Shown: positions 42,567 to 52,979, counted from the first letter of the stretch. The stretch: DNA of 64,000 bases from Trichobilharzia regenti (GCA_944472135.2 OX235267.1:42120650-42184649); one strand, 5' to 3'. Notes: generated by a model from the sequence alone, not told the origin. A program made the numbers and translations.

Positions 42567-42822
42567 ATTTAGCATAAAGTGAACTGATTTAAACTTTCAA
42601 TGAGTGATAGAGTTGTGTCTCCCGGTAACCACCTTTACTTCTGTATTGATCATGTTCCGCTGACTTGGATTTTTAACTTCATCGTCACATGATCCACTCT
42701 TAATTAGTTGGTATATTTGGTCTATATAAACATGTTTGTTAATCGCATATTCGTTTTAGTACCTAGGAATTCCCTCGTACACACTCATGAAAAAGTTTAA
42801 ATCATTTCATTTTATGCTAAAA

Positions 42823-42868
42823 ATTGCACTGAAGATGTTGTCCAAGAGGACGACGAAAGCTCAGCAAC
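42823..42868 (+). ncRNA. hammerhead-like motif, D3 central unit
   Basis: UUGCA, CUGAAGA at 42829-42835, a perfect 7-bp helix II GUUGUCC/GGACGAC with loop AAGA, GAAA at 42854-42857, GCUC, then AGCAAC, which pairs GCAA with UUGC. Compared with D1, two helix II pairs changed on both sides. Confidence 0.45.
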
Positions 42869-43298
42869 TAAACCAACCAGCTTAGAGAACATTAATAATT
42901 GCAAATCATCCACCTGAGCTACAAATCTTCTCTGTTATTTCAAAACCAGGTGTATATTGTTGGATTTGTGAGAAGACACGATATATATTCTTTCATATAA
43001 GTGCATATAGATAATTATGGACACCAATTTGATGATTCGGAAAATGTTAAAATTTAAGATAGAGGAAACACCAAAAAAAGCTAGGGAAATCCTAGACACC
43101 AGATACTAAAACGAATATGCGCTTAACATACACGTTTATATAGACCAAATATACCAACTAATTAAGAGTGGATCATGTGACGATGAAGTTAAAAATCCAA
43201 GTCAGCGGAACATGATCAATACAGAAGTAAAGGTGGTTACCGGGAGATACAACTCTATCACTCATTGAAAGTTTAAATCATTTCACTTTATGCTAAAT

Positions 43299-43345
43299 AT
43301 TGCACTGAAGATGTTGCTCAGAGGGACGATGAAAGCTCTACAACT
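43299..43345 (+). ncRNA. hammerhead-like motif, D3 right arm
   Basis: Inverted twin of the left-arm motif: UUGCA, CUGAAGA, UGUUGCUC/GGGACGAU, GAAA, GCUC, UACAA. Helix I pairs with one C-A mismatch. Confidence 0.35.
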
Positions 43346-43409
43346 AAACCAACCGGCTTAGAGAACACTATTAATTCCATATCATCCCCCTGAGCTACAC
43401 ATCTTCTCT

Positions 43410-44180
43410 ACAACTTATTACTGTTCATAATCATATCAATGATAAATACACGACTTCGAAACTTGAGTTTTACAGTTTTCTTCATTATGTCTTATTCGTC
43501 ACAGGAGTAGTAGACTTCTCCAGATGTATAGCTGGAAAGGTGTTGAATGATTCCTATATTGTTACATGTATCGATATATAACGCTTCAGTTATCAATCTC
43601 CATCTCTCTTTACACAGAATCTCCAGATTTTTATCCTATTAGGGCAAACTGATTAAGATTTTCTCATGATTACGTGCATTTGTTCTGCTACACAGATCTC
43701 TGTATTTGACCTGACAATCAACGCAGGATATTGGATGAACTAAAATATTTTGTTTAATTGGTTACAAAGGATTCTTTAACCGAAAAAGCTTGTTTCTAAT
43801 TCAGTTCACAGATTTAAATGCCACTTTTATTCCTGAATTCTTAAGAATTCTCTGTAGGGTTTTAAAGTTTCCTTCTTTGTATGGAATTACTACTGAGGAT
43901 TTATATTCCCTATTGCTAGTGTTGTCATTATCCTATGCATTTTTGACATGCTTGTCATCATTAATATTATTATTATTATCACTATCACTACTAATATCAG
44001 TGATTTTATTTTTGCATTTTCCTACATAATTCCTGATTAATTTATCGGGGTAATTAGTAAGTTTCAAAGCCTCTCTTATGTGCCTCACTTCCTGTCTTAG
44101 ATTTTTCTCCGTGAAATTTAGTTTTTGTGCCCATTTGTCATTAGAACATTCCACTAATCCTATTTTTATTGACATAGTCT
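43410..44180 (-). pseudogene. Penelope-like element lineage 3
   Basis: On the minus strand 43933-44175 reads NFTEKNLRQEVRHIREALKL, TNYPDKLIRNYVGK, the end of a PLE RT and the linker. Continuing in nearby frames: VVIPYKEGNFKTLQRILKNS and GIKVAFKSVN (about 43790-43900), then NILVHPISCVDCQVKYRDLC (about 43670-43745), a GIY-YIG start with C-V-D-C. RWRLITEALYI (about 43580-43620) belongs to the end of the domain. It differs from the other lineages by the C-V-D-C and TEALYI blocks. Frameshifts and an incomplete core make it inactive. Confidence 0.65.
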
Positions 44181-44263
44181 GATATGGTCGGAAATAGTGT
44201 TCGAAATATAATCCAGTGAATTATTCTGTTTCACTGTGTGACATAGCTAATAGACAAATTAAT

Positions 44264-44572
44264 ATGGCAGTTACCTCGGGTTTTAGTGTGAAGCCGTGAT
44301 CAGCAGGGTGCAGCAGGTTGAAGGTGAGGACAAATACTCGCCGAAGACATTGGCTAGTGGTCGCTCTATGTTAGGAATTCATAAGTTGGCTATTGTTCTA
44401 TGAGCTGGCTCGCCTTGTAATCAGAAGGTCCTGGGTTCAAACCCTGGTGGTCGATGCGTACTGCCGGGAGTGCTAAACTAGGCTGACGGAACAGCTGTAT
44501 AATACTGCCTGTTGGTTTTCCAGTGGTTCTCTAACTGATGTCAGCTTATGATGAAATCCTCCAACTAATACG
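44264..44572 (+). mobile_element. Sm-alpha-like SINE (family A), near full length
   Basis: 5' body from TTACCTCGGGTTTTAGTGTG (44271), TGCAGCAGGTTGAAGGTGAG (44310), the tRNA-like head (44395-44450) with GGGTTCAAACCC, and a ribozyme segment at 44457-44505 that is decayed (CCGGGAGUGC for the core). The tail ends near 44572. Confidence 0.8.
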
Positions 44573-44887
44573 AAAGGAATAAAATACTTTAAAATCGTCA
44601 GCAGGCATAAAACCCCAGTTCTCCTTAAGTTTACCGAAGCAATCTCTATCAAACGCCCGAAACCTGATTTATGTGTTTAGAAAGAAGCGGTTATCAGTTT
44701 TTTTCGCTTACCCTGAAAACTGGATGTCTTTATTCCAGTTTTTAGTTGTTTACGTTATCTTTCACTTTAGTCTCACCCCCTATCCTTGATATAGTGTAAT
44801 TTTGAAGGTCTATTGCTACTACGATTTGAGATGAACTCAGCACATTCTTACTAAATTTATTAGTTTTTCATCATCTTAAACACATCT
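44573..44887. other. no feature recognised
   Basis: AT-rich, no motif. Confidence 0.45.
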
Positions 44888-45160
44888 CGTCGGGTGTGAG
44901 GACAAACACTCGCCGAAGACATTGGCTAGCGTTCGTGCTATGTCGTGAAATGGCGGAAGTTAGAATTCAAGGGCCATTGGATCGGGTCGCAGTGGCTTAA
45001 TGGTATACGAGCTCGCCTTGTGACCGCAAGGTCCTGGGTTCGAATCCCGGTGGTGCGTACTGCTGAAGAGTCCCAATCTAGGACGAAACAGCTGTCCAGT
45101 ACTCTCAGGTGGTTTTCCAATGGTTCTCTAACTAATGTCAGCTCATGATGAAATCCTGAT
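44888..45160 (+). mobile_element. Sm-alpha-like SINE (family A) with intact-looking ribozyme
   Basis: Body from GTCGGGTGTGAGGACAAACA (44888 on), TGTCGTGAAATGGCGGAAGT (44941), head GGTCGCAGTGGCTTAATGGT (44984-45003) as A-box side, B box GGGTTCGAATCCC (45036-45048), then the hammerhead and tail AATGGTTCTCTAACTAATGT (45119-45138). The pol III promoter boxes fit the consensus best of all family A copies here. Confidence 0.85.
45057..45102 (+). ncRNA. hammerhead ribozyme (Sm-alpha type)
   Basis: All parts are present. Helix I is GUACUG (45057-45062) with CAGUAC (45097-45102). The core is CUGAAGA (45063-45069). Helix II is GUCC/GGAC around CAAUCUA, then GAAA. Helix III is CAG/CUG with no loop to spare, followed by UC and cleavage before CAGUAC. 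The type I layout is that known from schistosome Sm-alpha SINEs; activity in this copy is inferred from the intact core. Confidence 0.85.
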
Positions 45161-45644
45161 ATCTCGTCTCTATTTCGTAACTCATTCACCATTGTGAGCA
45201 TATATTTACTTTGTTTAAACTTGAAATCCCTGTGTAAATACTATATAAAGCGTAATTTTCTGAGCACTGTTCACTGAGTCTAGAACCTCCTATCGACCGA
45301 CATAATGTAAAATTTCCAGATATGTTAAAATGTTTTTGTACATAGCTTAATAATTTATTTAGGCTGTAAGAACCAACTGATGAGAAGCCAACCAAATAAT
45401 TGATATTACCATATTGCTTAATTTTGAATAGTTCTGTTATGTACTCGTCGAGTAGTTAATAGTCCTGACTCGGAAAGAGTGAAATCAGAAGACCACCAGG
45501 TTTACGATGACACTTGTATTTTCCAGACAAGGAAAATAAATGTCACACAAGTGTGTGAGGGGAAGGGTACTTAGATGTACGAAAAAGTGTGTGAACAATG
45601 ATGATAAAATGTACAATGCAAAGTATATATGAAAATGGCTAATA
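45161..45644. other. no feature recognised
   Basis: No coding motif. A minus-strand frame (45186-45395) has no support. Confidence 0.45.
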
Positions 45645-46210
45645 CACATGAAGCAATAATAACCAACTGGTTAACACTATTGTAGATAGACATATTATAT
45701 CATGTAAGAAACTAGCAAATACAATATTGTCGGACCCCGAGAATCCTCTCTATACGCAGCTGTCTCCTTGTATTTCATCTGGTAGAACTAGAAGCAGCTA
45801 TAGGCGGCTATATGCTAGGACCACCAAATACAAAAACTCTACATTACCATATCTGGCACAGCTGTCATGTGATGAGAAATCCGTTAGGTATGACACGATC
45901 AACTTACTGCGGCACTCTAACAAATAGTCCCATTAGTTTCTGTTTTCCTTTCCTCGTTACTATCACACTGTTATTCTCATCTTCTATCACACATCAACTT
46001 TATATTTCATATCCTAGGGTGCATTGTTTGAAATGTAAACTCCACGCTGTTTTTTTATTTTTATTTATTTATCTCTTGATTTTAAAAATCTTATATAATT
46101 TATGAGGTAATTAGATGCAATATACTGTAATGCACGCTGAAAATTCCATACCTGTACCACAAATACCGTTTGGAATAAAGCTGTTAATGTTATTATTATT
46201 ATTATTAAGA
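45645..46210 (+). pseudogene. CR1-like LINE, 3' terminal fragment
   Basis: The frame 45727-45927 reads MSDPENPLYTQLSPCISSGR and TRSSYRRLYARTTKYKNSTL, PYLAQLSCDEKSVRY, the C-terminal end of the CR1-like ORF2. The 3' UTR ends in GATGCAATATACTGTAATGC, CTGAAAATTCCATACCTGTA (46138-46157), GGAATAAAGCTG and (ATT)n at about 46190-46210. Very similar to 62500-63040. Strongly 5' truncated. Confidence 0.85.
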
Positions 46211-46800
46211 TAACATCTTACCATGATTGGTTGTAATGTCATGTGATAACAAGGTCATACACGTTTATTTAGTTAGTGGACAAACAGAAGCTTATTGTCA
46301 GTTATGATGAAATATCGATCCATATACACATAGCAAAATATAATAAACTGTCAACAACATAACACACAATCATGTGGATACATATCAAATTCCTATGGTG
46401 TTACCTATTTGACGATATCATAATCTTGAAGTCAGAGTATCCACCTATTTTAGTTTTTTACAGTTGTGGAAATCTCGGTAAATACATGTAAAAACGAAAC
46501 CCTGAAACTTCACACAAAATTAACATTCGCAAAATTCTCAATGAATCATTTCGAATCAAAATATGTGGTAAAATGTGACAAAAACATCTTTGAAATTCTT
46601 CTCTGGATTCACATTTTTAGTTATCGCGGTCATTTTATTGAACAGCATTGATCGCAACAGTAATAAAGATGTATCAAATACTCTTGTAACCTGCGTAACA
46701 CAAACAAGTACATTTTAAAACTGCACCGCTGAAAAACATGCTAGCTTGTGTAAAATACGTTCCTTATTTGCAGAATAACCCCGTATAGCTAACCTATTTT
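46211..46800. other. no feature recognised
   Basis: AT-rich; no motif. Confidence 0.45.
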
Positions 46801-46970
46801 TCTTTATTACAGCTTGATTACACACAGCACTTTTTCAGCATTTAATAGAGGTAGCCCGAATTTTGCAGGTCAACCATATATATCAGGTGTGCATCGGCAG
46901 GGGATCGAACCCCGGATCATGTGCATGGTCGGCGAGAGTCCTAACCACTGTGCCAACGACGCACAAGTAT
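46801..46970 (-). mobile_element. tRNA-headed SINE family B
   Basis: Minus copy. The A-rich end and tail are partly deleted (TTTTTCAGCATTTAATAG, 46831-46848), the body contains the inverted CAGGTGTGCATCGG, the B box is GGGGATCGAACCCCGG (46900-46915), and the head ends at CGACGCACAA (46963). Confidence 0.8.
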
Positions 46971-47431
46971 GAATGAGCCATTTAAAATTGGAAACTAAAT
47001 AAAATACTTCTTTTAACTCTTTTGGTCTGTAGATGCAACTCCGTGTAGCATTGAATAACTCCGATAGATGTTGGTCTTCATTGTTTAAGTCAACTCTTTA
47101 TGATGAAGGGTCATGATCAAGCATCCATGCCATTCGGCATGTGGTCGGATTGCTTTCGTTTGTTCGTTAGTTCACACATGATATATGACCAGATACGCAG
47201 TCTTCATCGCACCATGATTCTGATCCCGAAATGTATTTCGTATTTCGCGGAGTCAATTCAGAGTTATAATTCAACCTTTCTCTACTCAGAACAAGTATTT
47301 TGAGACTTAGGGGGGGATGAGAACTACCGTTTGTATACGTCGCATCTCCCGTAAACATCGACAACTCTTCATCTTTTAAATCCACAGAGGGTATTAAAGA
47401 AGAAATAAAATCCAATAATAGCAAGAATAAT
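46971..47431. other. no feature recognised
   Basis: Small overlapping frames (47100-47303 plus, 47167-47493 minus) with no motif. Confidence 0.45.
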
Positions 47432-47700
47432 AATTCTACTTTATTCCAAAAACAGAACTTATAATACAGAATGGAATTCTCAGCATTTATCACACTACTG
47501 AATCTAATTTACTCAAAATATATCAATGAAATTAACCACAGGAATTTGTCCACATTTACGGAGGTAATAAAGTCAAAAATGTGTGGAGTACAAAATGAGA
47601 ATAATAACTTCAATAATAATAATAGTAACAATGGGTTTGTTTCAAACAATATTATCAATTCAGTTAGGAAATTTTATCATGTTAAAGATTACTGAATCTA
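47432..47700 (-). pseudogene. CR1-like LINE, 3' UTR fragment
   Basis: The left end TTCTACTTTATTCCAAAAAC (47433 region) and GGAATTCTCAGCATTTATCA, CTGAATCTAATTTACTCA form the inverted CR1-like 3' end, as at 21670-21760. The rest is AT-rich 3' UTR; no coding part is left. Confidence 0.6.
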
Positions 47701-48224
47701 ATGTTCTCTTGATATGGCATGGTGATGGGGGAGAGAAGAAAAAATAACAACAGTTATTACACAGATTAAATGATGTTTACACTTATGAGAAAATAAACAG
47801 GATAAAATTGAAAGGATTATAAATATATAAGACGAACAATAAAAATAAAGTTTAGTGGAATAAAGATGAAGAAAATGATTTTAAAGAGTATTACGAATAA
47901 TACAAATAATACTTTCATTCTGGCATAGATAATGCTTAAGAAGATCTTGGTCGCTGTTTTAAAAGGCTTTTTGAATAATTTTCAAATAGTAATTACATTC
48001 CAAAAGCTTTCATCTGCGTCTTTATGTTTACCTCTTCACTCAAATACTTGTTTTAAAATTATTTTCCGATGGTACTAAACAAAAATTTTAGTAACTTAAA
48101 TAGCTTAGTTTTTTTTCAACTCGGGAAAGGAAGGAAGGTTGGGCGTGTGACTAGTGACCCTAGGCTGGTAAACCAATCCAATTGATACAAAAATTTTAAA
48201 GCAGGAGAATCATATAAAAAACAA
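47701..48224. other. no feature recognised
   Basis: AT-rich, no motif. Confidence 0.45.
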
Positions 48225-49015
48225 ACGTATTCACGGCTGGAATCAGGCAGGCGAAGTGGTACAGCCAGAGAACTGCCAGTGGACACTAATTCTTCAAAAG
48301 AAGTAGATACTTTAAATGCAGTCACGTGACTGAAAGTCCCAAAAAGGCAGCAGAACTTGTCAGAATTCCTTCAGAAGTACTGAGGACGAATCCAGTGATT
48401 GCAGTGGATATGCTCACGCCACTACTGCTAAACATATGGAAATACAGAAGGGCGCTTAGAGAATAGAGGAAAGGCTACCTTGTCAAGCTGCCAAAGAAGG
48501 ACGACTTACGCCTCTACAAAAAGTGTCAAGGAATCATGCTGATGTTCATGCCAAGCAAACTATTAAGTCGAATCGTTGTAGAGATACTAAAAGATGCTGT
48601 GGATGCAGAATTCTGCCAACCGGAACAAGCTGGATTCTGAAATGGAAAATCATGTGCTGATCAAATTTCAGCTCTAAGCATCATCATCAAACAAAGTATA
48701 GGATGGTAGTTAAACCTCTTCCCAACTTCAACAACTTTGAAAAGGCCTTTGGCAGCGTTGATCGTGAAGTAAGTCGAAAACTACTTCAATTTCACTCAAC
48801 AGCTATATGACATTGCCATACGTCAAGTGGGTTATAACAGGAAACTTTTGAGGAAGCCTTTGAAGTGAAGACAGGAATCGGACTCGGTTGCCTACTACTA
48901 CTACTACTCACGATGGTATTCCTGTTTTTTGTGAAGCGGAATATGCATGACGGCAAGAAGACAGGAATACGTTGAGCCAGTAAAAGACTCTAGAAAATGT
49001 GTACTTTGGGGATGA
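48225..49015 (+). pseudogene. RTE-like LINE, RT N-terminal part
   Basis: A frame reads SPKKAAELVRIPSEVLRTNP (about 48337-48395), which resembles the P-x-x-I/V-P-x-E block at the start of the RT. Then YLVKLPKKDDLRLYKKCQGI (about 48477-48540), where intact RTEs read N-Y-R-G-I. PSKLLSRIVVEILKDAVDAE follows (about 48550-48610), then EQAGF (48625) and SCADQISALSIIIKQSIGW (about 48650-48708). A region equivalent to FEKAFGSVDREV (48750-48770) keeps the first catalytic Asp. Then it decays, and CR1-like sequence takes over after about 49020. The YADD region is missing. Confidence 0.7.
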
Positions 49016-49039
49016 ATTAGGCTCTCTATGACACAAACT

Positions 49040-50400
49040 GAGTCCTGGGTCACTGACTAGTTGCATTCCTACTTCTCTTACAGAATTCAGTACACTGTAT
49101 ACAAAGGTACATCCTCCTCTGCTGTGCTCACTGAAGCTGGTGTCCCCCAAGGGGCTGTACTCTGCCCACTTCTCTTTTCTTTATTCGTACATGACTTACC
49201 ATCTTCAAATGACACTAGTTTTGTCAAATATGCTGACGACCTGTCAAATATCAAGGTGACTGCTCAAAACTAAATGGCTTTTTATCAGAAATCAGCCAAT
49301 GGCCCAAGGAAAACGGTCCCACCTTAAACTCCTCCAAACGCCAAACAGTCAATTTCACCATTAGGCATAAATCTGACCTAAACAAACTGGTTAGAACTCA
49401 CGAGGCGTGCAATATAGATGGCACTGAAATAGAAACCAACTCGGAAATTAAATATCTTGGCGTCATTCTATCTGCTGATTTTTCCCAGTCGTCTCATATC
49501 TTGATGATTTCTAAGAAAATATTCCGTCTTACCTTCTACATCAAAAAGTTAAGACATTCTGGTGTAACCCAACCCTTACTCCTACAATTCGTTAACTCTC
49601 GCATTCTGCCTATTATTCTCTATTGTTCCTCCTTAGCTTTTCAAGGGCTACTGAAGAAAGTTTATACCTTATTACGCAGGAAGTTAAAACTTGTCAGCAG
49701 GGTAAGCAGTTTGCCACTTAGCCAGCCTATTAATATTCTGGTCAAGAAGCACATGGTTTCATGTGAAAAATTGGCGAAATCCATTTTATCTAATTCACAC
49801 CACCCTCTTCATTCACAACTCTCCCCTCGTATCTCATCAGGCAAAACCAGAAGCCCATTTAGAAAACCATATACCCACACTAGTAAGTACAAAAACTCAT
49901 CCATACCCTACTTAGCTCGTGTTCTGTGTGATAAAGTAAGCATTATGCGTGAAACTGATAACCCATTTAATAGTCAGTAGAACAACTGGATCTCGTCTTT
50001 CCAACTCATATCATTTATAGCTACAACGTTTTCTTTCCTTCTTTTCCTTTTCTCTCTCTTTTTTTTCGTTAAGTGCTGCTTTGTTTCTTTCTTCCTTATA
50101 AACTCTACTTAAAACATTCTTCTTCGTTCTCTCACACTGTGTATATCTCGACCTTTTGTTACCGGTTACGTCAGTAAATATACTAGCATCTACTTTTTCT
50201 AACATCTTGAAACACTCTGTTCAATTTTGGCTTTGCTACCGACATGCTAATATGTTGTTGTCAAAGCTGACTGAGATAACCTTAATCTATGTAGAACTTT
50301 ATTTATTAATAATGTACTAACTGGATGCAATACTGTCGTGAGATGCTGAGAATTTCATTTAGTATCACAAGTACTGTTTTCGAATAAAGCAAATTATTAT
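49040..50400 (+). pseudogene. CR1-like LINE, RT palm to 3' end
   Basis: It starts in the RT: WVTD-LHSYFSYRIQYTVYK, then SSSAVLTEAGVPQGAVLCPL (49110-49170, the G-V-P-Q-G motif) and FVKYADDLSNIKV (49222-49260) with an intact YADD. Frameshifted segments follow (LGINLT-type). The 159-codon frame 49501-49980 runs through FRLTFYIKKLRHSGVTQP, FVNSRILPIILYCSSLAF and the C-terminus. The 3' UTR has CT-rich tracts (50030-50090) and ends at GATGCAATACTGTCGTGAGA, GAATAAAGCAAATTATTATT (50394 region). It is missing the endonuclease and the front of the RT. Confidence 0.85.
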
Positions 50401-50404
50401 TATC

Positions 50405-51862
50405 ATCATTAATGTCACACAAACTCAAAAACTTGGAGGCGAAAACCAACAAACTGGCAAAACAGGATGGCAAGGAAGGCAGGATTTCAAGCAACGGTAG
50501 AGAAGACGAAAGTGATGAAGACAACCACCACAAGTAAAATTTACTGTTAATAAGATACTAAGTCGCATCATCCTGGAGAGAATCAAACAAGCCCTAGATG
50601 AAAAACTTCGTCCGGAACAGGCCAGATTCAGGAGAAACAAATCATGTATTGATCAAATCACCACTCTACGGATCATCATTGAACAAAGCTTGGAATTGCA
50701 GTCAACTCTCCACCTCACTCAACTTCATCGACTTTGAAAAGGCTTTCGACAGCGTCGATCGAGAGGTCATTTGGAAACTACTTCGCTACTACGGGGTCCC
50801 ATCGACAAGTATACATCTCATCCAACAGTTGTACAACAATGCTGCATTCCAAGTAATCCACAACAGGAAACTCACGGAAGCCTTCGAAGTGAGGACGGGA
50901 GTGAAGCAAGGCTGTCTACTATCACCAATGATCTTCCTGATTGCAGTAGACTGGATAATGCGACAGACAGCGGCGGGCAATCAGGAAACAGGCATAAAAT
51001 GGACTCACACAAAACAACAACTTGGAGGATCTGGACTTCGCACATGATGATATATGTCTGATTTCCCATAAACTGGAAGATATGCAAGTGAAAAGTAACA
51101 AGTTGGCAGAAGAAGCATCAAAGATAGGACTTCACATGAACATAGATAAAACAGAGGTGATGAAGATTCCTGGCCAACACCACCAACAGCAACAACAACA
51201 GACAACAATCAGCCAGCATAAATGGAAGGAACCTGAAAGAAACAACCTTTGCCTTCCTGGGAAGCATCGTTTTAACTACAGGCGGAACTGAAGAGGATAT
51301 CAAAGCAGCGGGGATCGGAAAAGCAAGACAGGCTTTCATTACTTTTAAGTCTGTGTGGAAGTCAACAGTCACACTCTGCATCAAAAATAAGATCCGGATT
51401 TTCAACTCCAATGTGAAGTCACTGATACTTACTATGAGGATCACAGACTTGGCGAGCCATAAAGAGCATCTCAAACAAACTTCGGACCTTCATTAACAGT
51501 TGTCTTCGCTCAATACTCAAAATCAGATGACCAGAAAAGATCAGCAACAGGGATCTCTGGGAGCAAACTAATCAGAAATCGATTGTGAAACAAGAAGGTA
51601 GAAGGAAATGGAGATGGATTGGCCATACGCTGAGGAAACCATCAAGTGACATCACTAGACAAGCCCTCGAGTAGAACCCGATAGGGAGGCGGCGAGTTGG
51701 TCGTCCAAGGGTGACTTGGAGGAGGTCATGCGAGGAGGAGATGAAAGCATGTGGACAGACCTGGAGCAGGGTGAAAAAGTTGTCAGAAAACAGAAGGCAA
51801 TGGATGTGCGCAGCTGAAGCCCTATGTTCCTCTAGAAACTAAAGGATACAATAATAATAAGA
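50405..51862 (+). pseudogene. RTE-like LINE (subfamily 2), RT to 3' end, rearranged start
   Basis: 50410-50535 is a displaced piece of the post-active-site region (THKLKNLEAKTNKLAKQ). From 50540 the RT reads NKILSRIILERIKQALDEKL, RPEQARFRRNKSCIDQITTL, then in the 50598-51047 frame NFIDFEKAFDSVDREVIWKL, YGVPSTSIHLIQQLYNNAAF, EVRTGVKQGCLLSPMIFLIA and DWIMRQTA. The catalytic block at 51029-51060 reads DFAHDDICLISHKLE, with an additional His before the two Asp residues. KARQAF-, TWRRSCEE- and [17 protein letters not shown] blocks follow in several frames to the 3' end (CTGAAGCCCTATGTTCCTCT, 51815-51834; tail ATAATAATAA). Not functional. Confidence 0.85.
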
Positions 51863-52515
51863 GAAATTGGAAGAAAGAAACTCGCAAAGCGTGTCTAGGC
51901 ACCATTTCATTAATTACAGCCAGGCGGAACGGATTAGGACATCAAAGCTACAAGTGTAAATGCAAGGCAGACATTTATCAATCTGAATTCAGTCTGAAGT
52001 CTTCTGCACTCAGCTTAAAAAACAAGATTCGGGTTTCCGATGCCAGTATTACATCAGTGCACCTATATGGGTCAGAATCTTGGCGAAGCAGCCAAGAAAA
52101 CCAACAGGCTGCTACTGAGTGCCATGGACAGCTGTCCTTTTACCGGCTCCATACTAAAGATCAGATTGCTCACCTAATAGAATTAGCAACGAAAAACTCT
52201 GGCTCGCAACGAATCAAGCAAGAACCTGTTGCTCAATAAATATTCTAAAAACATGGTGATGGATTGGACGCATGCTTAAGAGACTATCAAGTGACACCGA
52301 GAACTTAGCACAACCTCCAATAGAACCTGAATGAGACAAAACAAGTTAGGCGTGAGTCAGAGTGATATATGGAGGAGATCGTGCCAAAAGGAGATTAAGG
52401 CTTATATGCAGCCATGGAACCAGATGCAGAGGACTAAAGAGATCAGGAAAAAGTAAAGATATGCAATAGGAGTCATATGTTTTATTCAGAGCTCAAGGGA
52501 ATAATAACAACAGTC
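51863..52515 (+). pseudogene. RTE-like LINE, second older copy in tandem
   Basis: Directly after the previous tail a second C-terminal half begins. GTISLITARRNGLGHQSYKC-type sequence (about 51900-51960) is an eroded GS-x-V-x-T-x-G-G block. A frame reads HLYGSESWRSSQENQQA (52060-52110), the YGSETW block. RWTMVMDWTHAKE-like traces follow (about 52245-52290, WxWIGH equivalent) and a C-terminal EIRKK. The tail GGGAATAATAACAACAG lies at 52498-52514. The copy is diverged and full of stops. Confidence 0.65.
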
Positions 52516-52656
52516 GCAATGATTTTAGCACTCAACACACCGATTTTTATCAATCCTGGTTGACATTATTCTTAACAGCTGGTATTAGTACTTTTTACTT
52601 ATACTAGCGATATGAAATAAAACTAAATCCATCCAATTCATAACAATAGTAACATC

Positions 52657-52978
52657 TTTATTCTAGATAGTATTTATATAATGTACAAAATTTTCAGAGG
52701 AGTTTACTGCATTATATTTTCCCTTCGTACAATATACTCAAGTAAAATATTGGTTGGCAGTATATCCTGTGACACAGTAGTCTCTGAGCTGAAGGTAAAG
52801 GCACTCCATCAGGATATTTCTCCTTCCTTAAAGGAATCCACGCCTTCTAGATGAAAGTCATTGTAAAATGTTCAGGAGTACATTTTGATACCCAAAAAGA
52901 CATCTGAAGAATAGTTATTTCAAGTATTGGAACACGTTGCCACCCAAAATCTGTCCATTCATCAAGTTTAGTAGGAAC
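52657..52978 (-). CDS. possible 3'-terminal exon of a host gene
   Basis: On the minus strand a splice-acceptor-like TTCTGATTCACAG ends at 52979. It is followed by 43 open codons (VPTKLDEWTDFGWQRVPILE...) to a stop at 52847-52849, and an AATAAA at 52657-52662 lies about 185 bases further. The order acceptor, coding, stop, poly(A) signal is what a last exon looks like, and the peptide does not match any transposon protein in the window. However, the same frame stays protein-like after the stop (KAWIPLRKEKYPDG...), which may mean a decayed longer coding sequence. I cannot name the protein, and no upstream exon was found. Confidence 0.2.
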
Positions 52979-52979
52979 C

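Larger units (their letters stand above)
42493..43405. mobile_element. foldback repeat family D, largest copy D3
   Basis: Arms 42493-42767 and 43091-43379 are inverted and match almost perfectly over about 275 bases. The 323-base centre contains a third family unit (about 42795-42950, plus) with its own hammerhead-like core. Right outer end: GAGCTACACATCTTCTCT (43387-43404), the inverted form of the AGCTC-containing end block. No coding sequence. The close match of the arms, compared with the D1 and D4 copies, indicates a young or homogenised element. Confidence 0.75.

Noticed and set aside
44938..45201. Open frames on both strands at 44938-45201
   Set aside because: They lie over the Sm-alpha-like SINE with the hammerhead and use no motif; they are chance frames in a non-coding element.
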